DNA of 55,315 nt from Circinella umbellata (lineage: Eukaryota; Mucoromycota; Mucoromycetes; Mucorales; Lichtheimiaceae), in NCBI GenBank assembly GCA_025093555.1, contig JAIWNF010000116.1, positions 1 through 55,315 on the forward strand, written 5' to 3'. The position numbers and the translations under genes were made by a program. The notes under the pieces are model-generated. The model did no database searches, was not told where the DNA came from, and saw nothing but the letters and a program-made list of their open reading frames with translations. This document shows positions 45,506 to 55,315 of this stretch, piece after piece; within the stretch, counting starts at the first letter, position 1, and the number at the start of each line of letters is the position of its first letter.

Positions 45506-47984
45506 TTACTCGTCGGAATTAAAAGAAGTCCAAGAATCTAAAAGCATTAGTCTTTGTATGGTCTCTGGTGACAAACGGTTGCGTGTATAAGGTAAAAGGA
45601 GTCGCGTTTGCGAAAAACAGCGCTCAGAAGGAGTGGAGGTTACTGGTACTGCGAAATATTGGGCAGCCATACGCGCCAAATTAGGCCACTGTGACTGGGC
45701 CTCCCAGTATAAAAATTCCGGTGCCTTTTGACCTTTCTTTCGGAGCATTGGCACACGCAATCGTTCTTGAAGATAATCGTCAAGTTCGTCATGTTCATCG
45801 CTTGTATTATACAAACTGTATAACCGTCGCAATTCTTCGTTCGCTTCAGACTCCATTGTTACAGATTTGGGGAAATCTGCCCAAGCATCCCTAACCATCC
45901 TTTGGCTCATGTTCTGGTATTCCTCTTCCCAACCACTGGTACGCCACCAAGTAAACTTCATATGTGGATCAAGGGCCGTTGCAACTGCATATATATGTGT
46001 ATTATCAACCTTACAATAATATCTTTGCAGCTTTTGTAATCCACGTCTTGCTGCTCTCTTGAGTTCGGCTGGATAATTACTACTTTCGACATCTTCTAAG
46101 GAATCCATTATCAAATTATAATGAACGATGGCGGTATTGATTGTCGCGTGGCTTTGACTTGCTGATAACTCAATGGTTGTCTCCCAGAACTTGAGGAGCA
46201 TGGACTTGACCTGGGAAATGCGGGTCCATTCAAGATCACTCAGCTGGAACTCGTGCAATTCGGTATTTGTAGAACACACACTGTTATATGGGACTTGTAA
46301 CAAGGATGCTCGTGTCAACATTTGGTAAGTGGAGTTCCATCGTGTTGGTACATCGAGTGACAGCTTGAGTTTTGTTGCGCAATGTATTTCTTGCGCGCGC
46401 ATAAATCTCTCTGTACGTTGTGGTGAGGACCTATATTTATTGTGATATTGGATGTTTATGAGTATTTTCTGATAATAACAACTTTTTTGCAAAAAAAAAA
46501 ATAGTGTTTATCATACCGTATTTTTGTTATGCCTTTTCGAAGCTTAATAAGTGAGCTCATCACTTGTCGTTCGCCATTGTCCCCAAAACGATCGTGCTCG
46601 TTTGCTCTTTCTGAATCGTCGTTATTTTCTTGCTCGACATATGATTCATTCATACCCCACTTCAAAATATCTTGAACGGCTAAATTTAACACATGTCCAA
46701 GACACGGTATATGATGGCTTCTTGTACGAAACGGCCTATAGATTGGTATATTTATATTAGTGTCATGTTGATATATTTTGATATATTGTATAATGTTTAA
46801 CCTACCATCCTTTTTCTTCAGCATATTTTTCTACTTCCAGGGCCATTCTTCTCATGTTGGATGCGTTGTCAGTCGTAATTGTGAATAACTTGGGACCTAG
46901 GTTGAAATCGTTGATAATTTCCAAGAATGCTGCTGCCAAATTCTCTGCCGAATGAGGACCATTCAATGGCTGGAAACCGAGAATTACTTCTTGCATCGTC
47001 CAAGTAGAAGTTGATATCCAATGACCGGTGACCGCGAGGAAAGCATCATTATATGGACTAGTCCAACCATCAAGTGTACAAGAAATTACAGGAAGGGAAT
47101 CTAGCAAGTTGCGCAGTTTTTTTTTGTAAAAGTCATACTCTTCTTTGGTCTGAAGGTAAAATAAAATATAATGTGTTAGTTTGTTAAATATAATGACAAA
47201 ACAAAAAAAGGGGTGGGGAGAACTAATATTTTACCTTTCTTGTAACGGTGTCTGTACTTGGAAGTTTTACCATTTCCATTGCTGTTGCTGATTGCGCAAT
47301 GTTCAAGAGCTCTTGTAAATCGTCATTCTCGGCCATTGTAAAAGGAAGTTTGGTTTTAACAATGAATTTGATAAATGTCTTTATAAAATCATCAGCTGTA
47401 AAAACTCGGGGACGTTTTGCTTGGACGAACAAATCCATCGGACCTCCAGAACGCTTAGCACCTGTATGTGGGCCATTATCTGCTGTTATTTGATGCTTGT
47501 TATGCAAATGCTTGACTAAACCAGAAGTAGAGGAATCCTTCGAAGCAAAAGAGCGGTTACAAGTATTCACCAAGCACTTAATTCGAGGGGCACCTTTATC
47601 ATCAGTAAAACGTTGGCCGTATCCATATTTAAATATAAAACTAGTTTCCTTGACGGATGAATCGTGTTGGGATCCAGATACGACACTCGAAACGGACTCA
47701 GTGTCATTATCATCAATAGTACTTGATTGATCACGATCGATAGACATGGCAGAAGCTTGACGGGAAAAACTTGGGGTTGGAGATGAAACAATGGGAGAGT
47801 TTGAATATGGCGTTGGGTTGAACTAATGAAAAGAAATATAACAAAAGGATAAGAAGGACAATATGGTTACAAATGTTCTTTGTGATTTTATAGCTCGATA
47901 CTTTTGTATAATCAATGCTTATTTTACCTCATCGTGAAGAGCACCAAGAGGATTTCTGGATGAAGAACCGGTTTGGAATGGCAT
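45506..47984 (-). CDS. hAT transposase with BED zinc finger
   Basis: Start chosen at ATG 47984 (MPFQTGSSSRNPLGALHDE) because the first intron joins it in frame to FNPTPYSNSPIVSSPTPSF and the previously apparent start MSIDRDQ (47747). Order: Ser/Asp-rich N-terminus; BED-type finger with IKCLVNTCNRSF and LVKHLHNKH; LPSTDTVTRK; first catalytic Asp in SCTLDGWTSPYNDAF; second in TITTDNASNMRR; HHIPCLGHVLNLAVQD; LSLDVPTRWNSTYQML; and the C-terminal dimerisation region with FLYWEAQSQWPNLARMAAQY and VTSTPSERCFS. Four introns (near 47880, 47190, 46770, 46470) all close in frame, with no stop or frameshift, giving a full-length enzyme. It is the only complete, undamaged transposase in the window. Confidence 0.92.
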
Positions 47985-48354
47985 CGCTGAAAAGTAAATT
48001 GAAGGTAGTTGTAAGTAAAAAAAAATTAACTTTCGTTGAAATATATCTGGGGAGGGAGATAACGCCGTAGCCAAATAAAATAGAATAACGAAGAAAAATA
48101 ATAAAGGATAACGTAAAATGTTTTTTTATCTAATGATTATGATGGGTATTTATATGCTTTCTAAAACTACTGCGGAATATAATATGTAATGGTAATAATG
48201 ATAATAATAATAATGATAATTATGATTAGCATTAATTTTGACAATGATGACTATGATGTAATTGCCAAGCAATAATTATTACAAAGCGCAAGAAGTATTG
48301 AGGATAATTATAAATAGTCGGAAGGAGTGTCTAAAAGGAAATTATTTAAGAATA

Positions 48355-48627
48355 CAGTGTTTTGCGTTTAAAAATATAAAATTGGGAGGGTCAAATATAA
48401 TTTTAGTTTGCCAATATAAATTTCTTTTCAACAATGAAATTTCTTAATAATCAGTACAATTTTTTGATGGTCAGTATGATTATTAAGCACTGAAAAATTG
48501 ACATTGAACAACCAAATTTATACCAACCATCAAAAATTTCATCGATAGGTTTTTTTTTTATATTAGCGAAACTAAAAATTATATTGGGCCCTTCCAATTT
48601 TTATATTTTTATAAACGCAAAACACTG
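48355..48627. mobile_element. 273-bp TA-flanked MITE nested in the hAT element
   Basis: Starts CAGTGTTTTGCGTTTA and ends with the complement (GCGTTT shared) at 48627; long imperfect inverted repeats cover most of its length (AATATAAAATTGGGAGGG on the left, AATATAAAAATTGGAAGGG on the right strand). TA borders both ends (48353-48354, 48628-48629). CAGT termini with TA duplication indicate a Tc1/mariner or pogo-type MITE. Confidence 0.85.
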
Positions 48628-48629
48628 TA

Positions 48630-49480
48630 ATCATAAGAAATCTCCAAAAAGGAAATCAAATTTTACAATGACACTATACCTTCCAAAAAAAAAAACTATC
48701 TTGATAATGCTAACTACTAGTGCATATTGCCTAAAATAATTATTGACCGAAAACTCTTCATCAATGGGAAACTGATCTTTCTAGCATAATAAGCACAAAA
48801 GATATTTCACTGAAATAGTTTTTTTTTGCCAAGCTGGAACGGAAATCCAAAATGGATAACCCTGCAAGTAGCAACTATTTTTTTTTTCTTATTTCTTTTT
48901 TTACTTTTACAGATGTAACAACAATATTTTTTCCCTTTCAATTAACACGGCCATTATTTTCTTTTAGGCAAAAGGCAATTACTTTTATTGGACCAACAAC
49001 ACTATTTTCTACCTTTCATTACTACGACCATGAATATATCTAAAGAAAGTTTTTTTTACAGATGTAACAACAATAACACAATGGCTGTTTTTTATGGATA
49101 TTTATTTTTCTGAATTACCAATAATATGTTTCTTTCTTCCATTTAACACGGCCGTCAGTCATTTATTTCTTTTTGCTGATTACTTTATGGATGTAACAAC
49201 AGTAATTTTCTAACTCCCATTCAGTATGACAACGTTAAATAGAATATTCAATAGTTGCTATTACTATTTTCGCTTCAATAGAACCACATACAACACTTAA
49301 CTAAAGATCATCACCTCTATTCACTATTTAGAAAAAGTATTCAGCTTTTTTTGATAATAAACGGAATTCAGTTAAAAAATGACTTTTTGTTTTTTTTATT
49401 GTACTTGTTGGCTACATATAAAGACTTATTGTGCTTATATTTTGAGATATCTGTTTTTTCACAAAAAAAAAAGACCATTA
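48630..49480. other. Non-coding right half of the hAT element
   Basis: AT-rich. GATGTAACAACAATA-like words recur at about 48911, 49060 and 49192, each near ACACGGCC or a similar word, which hints at old internal duplication. No gene. Confidence 0.45.
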
Positions 49481-49486
49481 AATTAC

Positions 49487-49605
49487 TGTCGGTTCCTCGG
49501 TTCTTCTCGGTTCTTCACGGTTCTTCACGGTTCGGTTCGGTTCGGTTCTTACTAAAGGTCGGTTCGATTCGGTTCTCTTGAGGAACCGAACCGAATCGAA
49601 CCGTG
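49487..49605. repeat. Right subterminal CGGTTC cluster of the hAT element
   Basis: About thirteen CGGTTC or GAACCG hexamers, including a run of three overlapping CGGTTCGGTTCGGTTC and a palindrome-like arrangement around CTCTTGAGG. Confidence 0.9.
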
Positions 49606-49615
49606 AGGATCCCTA

Positions 49616-50339
49616 ATGCTAATGAATTGGAGAGAAAAAGCAAAAAGCTTTTCTTTTATGGAAGAGAGAAAGGGATAGATCTGTTGTACAAAGTTACAGA
49701 TTTAGAATAATTATAATTGCTACAATAATTCTAAGTTATATAATATCATGAGAATATATATATATATAAAGAGTAAAAGAAGATGAGTAGATGAGAGGAT
49801 CTACATCAGTAAATCGCCTCAAACAATAATGAGTCTTAAGGTAGCTTCGACCACTAAGACTGATTGACTATTGAGAAAATAATAAACATCATTGGCATTA
49901 TAAAATGTTATTTAATACTAGTTTTCGCCTCTCAGAAGCTTCATAGGCCAAATCTTCTTCCGTCAAATCACCTTCTAAATCAGATGTATCTTTAATTATT
50001 ATCAATTCACTCATTAATTACAAAATGGATTTCGGTTATTTTCTTGTTACTTTTTTTTTTAAAAAATAGCTTTTGCCTTACTTATTAGTATTTGTTGTCC
50101 GGCTGAGAACTGGCTTACACTTCTGTCAGTTTAGTGATTATATCTACAAGATAAAAGTATACTATTAGTTCCCCAATGTAAATTTCTCTCCATCTCTTCT
50201 ATCTTTCATTTGTCCAGCGGCCTACCATTATCAAATTCAAGCTACATACGGAGACGTTTTAGAGTTACAATGCCATCTTTCATATCAGTGTACGTATGTA
50301 TACAAGGATAAATCGGAAATCACACACCTGTAATGTATA
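49616..50339. other. No recognisable gene
   Basis: AT-rich spacer; a short minus-strand frame near 49930-50010 is not supported. Confidence 0.45.
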
Positions 50340-50341
50340 TA

Positions 50342-50652
50342 CAGTCACCCCTGAGGTTTCCTGATTTTTTGCTCCAAAACAGACTAATAATCGCAACAAG
50401 CGAGAATAATAGAATTATTTAAAATATACCATCTCATTAATTATGTTTTGATGACATAAGAATACTATACACAATCACTGTATCAAAAATTATAGTACAG
50501 TTTACTCTTCTTAATAAAGTGCCACACCCTGAAAAGCTTGATGTAGGTTCGCAAGTTGTGAACCCATTAAGATTTTTTTTTTAAAAAAAAGAGGGTGCAT
50601 ATGTAATTGAGAGATTTGTAAAATTGGACGTTGCAAAAACGGGGTTTGACTG
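50342..50652. mobile_element. Possible 311-bp TA-flanked MITE
   Basis: CAGTCACCCCTGAGG at 50342 and, on the minus strand, CAGTCAAACCCCG at 50652, both bordered by TA. The inverted repeat is short and imperfect beyond about 12 bp. The interior is non-coding. It resembles the other pogo-type elements in ends and duplication, but could be chance. Confidence 0.45.
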
Positions 50653-50654
50653 TA

Positions 50655-53018
50655 ACTTTTTATCAAAGTCATTGAAAAACAAAACAAGTGGTATCAGATA
50701 CTTGAATCATAGGTAATTAAATATTCTTGATTTTTTTTTTAGTTATGTTCAGCATCTTTTTTTCTAAAAAAAAAATTACGTACATCAAATGCCCTTTGGA
50801 ACGAGGACCGACTTTAATTAATCTTGAAACAACTTGGATTCTATTACTAAGACAACCTTTGCAACCTCACCCCTTTTCGCTTTGATTTTTACGTTTGTAC
50901 TAGTAGTCAATACCTGGAGGCCAAGATTAAATAAATCTCGTATTCGTTAGATGTTTAAATCCCTGATAATAATAATAATAATCAATGTTATAAACTGCCT
51001 TGCTCCATTCTTTTCTCCAATTAACTCCTCTCCACAGAATTCAAGTCCTAATTTACCACTGTCATTGGATATACATTAATGATATGAAAACTGGGGCCTT
51101 AAAAACCATCATTCAGTTATTTGATTTATCAAAGAAGAATTTTTTAAAATTTATTCAAAGGTATTCATTGGAGAGCATGTGTGTGATTTCATACATATGC
51201 ATGTTGTTTCAGTCCATAAAATAGACCAATGTGAAATCTTCCCAATTCACTAGTGATGAAATGAGTAGACAAACAGAGCAGCCTAGCTTATGAAAATTAT
51301 TCCGTCAACCCATTAAGACGTATAATTAATATGAGTATTTAATTCCTTGTAGGCACCGGTCAGAAAATTAGTACCAAAAGTACGTAATATAAAATTTAAC
51401 AAAAAAAAATGGCTGAACAGTCATCTTATATACGTAGAAAAATAATAGCCTTTATCATATATATTGTATTGGAGGTAATAAATGCATCTTATATCACTTT
51501 CAGTAACTTATTGTTTGATATGTAGCTTGTTGTGTATATCTTTTGTTAAATAAGCATTTGGAGTCATGTTTGGCGGATTAAAAAAAGCTGAACACCAAAG
51601 GGAGTGGAGACACTTTTGGTTAAAGACACCTTATTGATCCAAAATCATTCTATGGGCCGCATTTTAACTTCTCTAAGTTTGAGGTCAGCGGTTAGAGAGT
51701 TTAACTATATTACCGAAAAGGTCTTGTAAAATAAAGTTCATGATTTTTTTTTCTTTTACTAGCATGATAGTTTTATAAGGAAAAAGAAAAAGATGAACAG
51801 TAGAAATACATTTTTATCCAATACTGATTTTAAAATAAAGGGACGAATATAAGCTTCTTGCATATAGCAATAATCAGACTCAGTCCCACGGAGGTCAACA
51901 AAGATCTCCCAACTAGTGGTAACGTTGATAACATTGATTTTCGACTGCCCAACATCCCTTTCATGTAGCTCTTATTTGAGGAGGTTAGAAGATTGTTTGA
52001 TAAAAGAATGTGAACCCTCTATTTCTATATTTCGTGTACTCAGGCGTCAGGGATACAAAACATCCCAACAGTAATCTTTCATTATTTGTTAGAGATTTAT
52101 CAATGCGAGAGTTAACTATCGCATGCTTGTTGTAGCAGATAGTGTGAATATAAGTATTCATTGTATTATGACTTATGATAATACTTTGGGGAGGATTTTT
52201 TGCCTCGAGAATGTTAAGATTAGATAGGTATTATATATATACCACCGTATGATTTCATTGTTTCCTAGTTCTATTGAAGACAGTTCGAAAGAAAAGATTC
52301 ATCCAAACGAATTTACAGAACAAAAAAAACACGAACGTGCCAAGATATAATAATTCATGCAACATCTTTTGTCAATCTAATTATTTTCATCACATGTTCA
52401 AGTTGAATCTTCCTTCCAGGACCAAATATGAAATTTGTGTTACGCCAAGTAAAAAAAATAAAAAATGCAAAGTGGGATGGACCAATCACTAGTGGAAAAT
52501 CCCATATTACTTTTTTGCTCCTTGGAAGCTCTGCTGAGCCCAATAATGATTATATTATTATTTTGCGCAGCTTTTATAAAAAAATTACGTATTTCCCGCA
52601 TGACAATCAATTATTATTATGGAACTCGACAAAATAAAGTATTAGATCAAAATACCCAGCTTGCAAAAAAATGTCTATTTGAGGATACGAAGGAGGTTAG
52701 AAGTAAATGATTTAGTTTAGATAAAGAAAAAAGGATATTTATTTCTTATTGTTATTATTATTATTTTTTGTGTTGCAATAAAATAATAAATAATGTGTGT
52801 GTGTGTGTGTGCTCCCGACCCTGTTTTTATTTTTTTAGGCCCTCCTTCACAACTTCCCACAGATAAAACTTTTTTTTTTTCGCCATACATAATTCACAAT
52901 CATTTTTTTTCCTTTCTTTCTCTCTCTTTTTTATTCTGTAAATTTTTTACTTTTTTTTTTTTTTTTGTATTTTAATATTTTATATACCACAAACTTATAG
53001 AAAAAAACAACAACGATT
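50655..53018. other. Long gene-free stretch
   Basis: No convincing coding sequence or RNA gene in about 2.4 kb. There is a (GT)n microsatellite at about 52793-52811 and pyrimidine tracts at 52905-52965 upstream of the Rho gene that could belong to its promoter or 5' untranslated region. Confidence 0.5.
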
Positions 53019-54104
53019 ATGCCTCGTAGAAGCAATAGTAATAATAAACTTCAGAAACAACTTTTATTATTGGTGACGGAGCTTGTGGTATATACACCTT
53101 CTTTTTTTTTATTATTCACTCACTTTTCATATATATAACCGAATACTTTTTTAAAAAAAAAACTTAGGTAAAACGAGTTTACTTATTGTATATTCTCGCG
53201 AAATATTCCCAGAAGTGGTATGTTATTTTATATATATATACATATATGGAATAGTGGATAAAAAAAAAGAAAAGAAAGAAAAGAGGGCTTTTTATATATA
53301 AATAAATAACAGGATCAATTATTATAAAATATTTATATAGCATATTCCAACAGTATTCGAAACCTATGTCAAAGAGGTTGAAATAGATAATAAACGTGTT
53401 GAATTAGCTTTATGGGATACAGCAGGTATATATACATAGGAATAAATTAGTTTATGTGTAGATGGGTTATATTATTAAACGATACACATATATAAATATT
53501 TTAAAAAGGTCAAGAAACATTTGATCGATTACGTACACTTGCATATCCTGATTCTGATGTTATTGTAATTGCTTTTTCGATTGGAGACCCTGAAACTTTA
53601 GAAAATGTTGAGGAAAAGGTAAAAAAAAAAAAATGGGGGTTCGGGGAGGGAAAGAGACAAAGAAGTTTGCTATGACAATAAAATGCTCATCGTTGTTGGT
53701 GTTGTCATGGCATATTGAACTTATAAAGATTTTTCTTTTTCTTAAAAAAAAAAGTGGGTACCTGAAGTAGCACATCATTGTCCAAGAGTACCCACTGTAT
53801 TAGTGGGCTGTAAAAAAGATTTAAGGAATGATCCAGAAACAATTGAAAATTTAAGAAATCAAAATTTAGCTCCGGTATCTTGGGCAAGAGTAAGTTTTTT
53901 ATCAAAGAGAAAGGGGGAGAAGGATGAAAGGAAAAAGGGAACTGATTTATATTCCATTCTTAATAGGGTTTGAAAGTAATGAAAGATATTGGTGCATCAA
54001 ATTATGTTGAATGTTCTGCAAAATTAAATGATAATGTGAATGAAGTATTTATTCAGGCCATCCGAGCCACATTCAATAAAAAGATATCTTGTAAAATATT
54101 GTAA
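53019..54104 (+). CDS. Rho-family small GTPase
   Basis: A membrane-anchored GTP switch of the Rho branch, controlling actin and wall growth in fungi. Six exons: 53019-53087, 53168-53217, 53341-53425, 53509-53618, 53755-53889, 53967-54104. Motifs: P-loop GDGACGKTS (split by intron 1), switch [10 protein letters not shown], switch [22 protein letters not shown] in place of the usual NKxD or TKxD, Rho insert region with [17 protein letters not shown], and C-terminal CaaX CKIL (Leu predicts geranylgeranylation). The first 15 codons ([14 protein letters not shown]) and the P-loop are in different frames: one missing T in the run at about 53062-53065 accounts for this. It most resembles Rho1/Rho2-type sequences; the subgroup is not certain. 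Confidence 0.85.
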
Positions 54105-54360
54105 GAGCTCCCCAAATTATTACAAACAACCACTTTACACCTTTTTCCATATAATCATATCAATCACCCTTTCTAATTCTTTTTTCTTCAACAAAATATA
54201 TAATATACATGATTCAATCTTTTTTTTATACCCCTTCCATCCTTACACTTTTATTTTGTTTAACGAAATGAAATGGATTAGGGTTAAGCGAGAGAGGAAA
54301 AAGACTTATTATTTTTATGTGTCATTCTCTGGGACTGAGGTGCGTAATTTTTCCTTCATT
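54105..54360. other. Convergent 3' intergenic region
   Basis: About 256 bp between the Rho stop codon and the Ufd2 stop codon on the opposite strand; it should hold both polyadenylation sites. An open frame here is an accidental extension. Confidence 0.5.
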
Positions 54361-55315
54361 TTAAGGACTAGTATCCATTGGATCACTACTACCCGTTTTA
54401 GATACTTTGCTACGCTTTAATTTTTGTTGGGCTTTCCATGCTTCAATACGTTCCTTCATTTCAGGTGCTACAATATCATATATTTATCCATCATTAGTAT
54501 ACATACATATATCTAATTGTGTTCATGTTACAAATATATAATTTTTTTACCTGGTTCAATCATTTCCATTGTTAATGGTGCACGACTAAAAGGATCACGG
54601 GTATCACTTAATAAATGTGCACGAATTGTACTTCGATCTACAATAGTACCTGAAGTAGGCAATAATACTGGATCTTCCATTACACTAGAAAGAATAGGAT
54701 CTATTTTTTGACAAAAAAAAATCAACAATCGTTCACAAATCGGGTAATCCGCGCCACAAACTTAAACTATCCGCCCCCCCCCCACTTGACTCCCAATCAA
54801 TTAAATCCGAAATAATACCTAAAAATTCATCGGGAACATCACCTAATTCCTCTTCTTCTTCTACGCCACATTGAATAGCTTCTTCTACCTTATTCACAAA
54901 TGTTTCCAAAGCATGAACATCATCTGCATGTTTCAAACGTTGTTTTATCAAGATAGAAGCCGCTTTTGAAAATATTCTTTTTATAAGATCGACCATCTCT
55001 TGCTACAGCTTCAACAAAGGCAGGGCAATTTAAATGAAGATAGATATCAATGATTTCAGAAAGTAATACACGTGGTTGAAAATGATATTTTTCTCGATTC
55101 TTGACTTTTAATTCTTGACATTTTGGACCGACTAATTGAGCAAGATTATAATCAAGCATAGCAGCTAAACGATCGACCACTTCAGATACCATAAATGGTT
55201 CTACTACTTCTTTGGTAAGATATTGAAGCATATGAACTGTTTCGTTACCCAAAGCGACATAGGATTGTGCTTGACGTTCTAATGTACGTAATGTACCTTC
55301 ACGTTCTTGACGTTG
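54361..55315 (-). CDS. UFD2: Ufd2/UBE4-type U-box ubiquitin ligase (E4), C-terminal part
   Basis: Partial: the 5' end lies beyond the window. It elongates ubiquitin chains with E2 enzymes and works with Cdc48. Visible: end of the Ufd2 core with NLAQLVGPKCQELKVKNREK, YHFQPRVLLSEIIDIYLHL and FVEAVARDGRSYKKNIF, then SKAASILIKQRL and DDVHALETFVNKVEEAI, and GDVPDEFL; after an intron (about 54701-54819) the U-box DPILSSVMEDPVLLPTSGTI, VDRSTIRAHLL, DPFSRAPLTMEMIEP; after a second intron the tail APEMKERIEAWKAQQ ending DTSP at TAA 54361-54363. Between KKNIF and SKAAS the frame shifts by one base at a TTTT run near 54971-54980, most simply a missing T. An intron contains an 11-G run. Confidence 0.88.

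Larger units (their letters stand above)
45075..49615 (-). mobile_element. Autonomous hAT-family transposon
   Basis: Termini TAGGGATCCTCA at 45075 and its exact complement TGAGGATCCCTA ending at 49615. Each end carries about a dozen GAACCG/CGGTTC motifs within 115-130 bp (45083-45200 and 49487-49605), some arranged head to head. Such subterminal motif clusters are the known transposase-binding sites of hAT elements. One spliced hAT transposase gene lies inside, in the left half. I could not find an 8-bp duplication: the flanks read GTTAAATC and ATGCTAAT, so one end may have changed. A 273-bp TA-flanked MITE is nested at 48355-48627. Confidence 0.85.

Noticed and set aside
52355..52710. Small ORFs upstream of Rho
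   Set aside because: Overlapping frames on both strands with no conserved feature; treated as chance.
54040..54420. 126-codon plus-strand ORF after Rho
   Set aside because: It starts inside the last Rho exon in another frame and runs into the complement of the Ufd2 gene; no protein character.
1..55315. CRISPR arrays, tRNA or rRNA genes
   Set aside because: No regularly spaced repeat with unique spacers was seen; B-box-like GGTTCGATTC matches fall only in the hAT subterminal cluster without a tRNA fold.

Overview
The window looks like AT-rich nuclear DNA of a filamentous fungus, most likely an early-diverging one (Mucoromycota). Genes have many short GT-AG introns (about 35-150 nt). The conserved genes are a Nup84/Nup107 nucleoporin, a CipC-like protein, an SLC35C2-like transporter, an RBM5/10-like G-patch protein, a Rho GTPase and a Ufd2 U-box ligase. 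No bacterial operons, rRNA or tRNA genes were seen. The lineage call is an inference from gene style and family recognition; no search was run.

Left part (1-15.8 kb): a layered transposon graveyard. A gag-bearing LTR retroelement remnant (about 45-1320) is broken by a large DNA transposon (1321-15008) with CAG...CTG termini between TA dinucleotides. Four later arrivals sit inside it: an LTR-like piece in its left terminal inverted repeat (TIR), a complete Mutator-like element encoding a FAR1-MULE-SWIM-OTU fusion protein (2513-6133, 8-bp target duplication), a 418-bp solo LTR inside an exon (9568-9985, 5-bp duplication), and a 2.5-kb element with repeat-array TIRs inside an intron (11481-13965, 8-bp duplication). 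Stripped of these, the host transposon is about 6.3 kb. It encodes one protein of about 1,530 aa: AT-hooks, a Cys-rich DUF6729-like region, a D-D-E transposase core with a complete DEDDy 3'-5' exonuclease domain inserted between the second D and the E, and a C-terminal Cys-rich knuckle. This is the most unusual system in the window. A 0.8-kb inverted fragment of a second copy abuts it.

Middle (15.8-34.3 kb): a gene of an unrecognised family (28811 leftwards) loses its 3' end near 27.1 kb; a matching-looking C-terminal exon lies at 17470-17688 on the same strand, 9.4 kb away. Between them are two near-identical 1.75-kb inverted arms (19155-20909, 25876-27633) enclosing a second, decayed MULE-OTU gene and a pogo-like element. 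To the right are a tandem duplication split by a Mutator-type MITE, a minisatellite and weak hypothetical ORFs.

Right part (34.8-55.3 kb): mostly conserved single-copy genes. The SLC35C2-like and RBM5-like genes lie on the minus strand, Nup84 is divergent from RBM5-like across about 156 bp, then CipC (+), a second pogo-like element, an apparently intact hAT element (45075-49615) with about a dozen GAACCG motifs at each end, a TA-flanked MITE, and a convergent Rho (+)/Ufd2 (-) pair. Rho, Ufd2 and possibly Nup84 contain single-base frame breaks, two of them at T homopolymers, which points to base-level assembly errors rather than pseudogenes.
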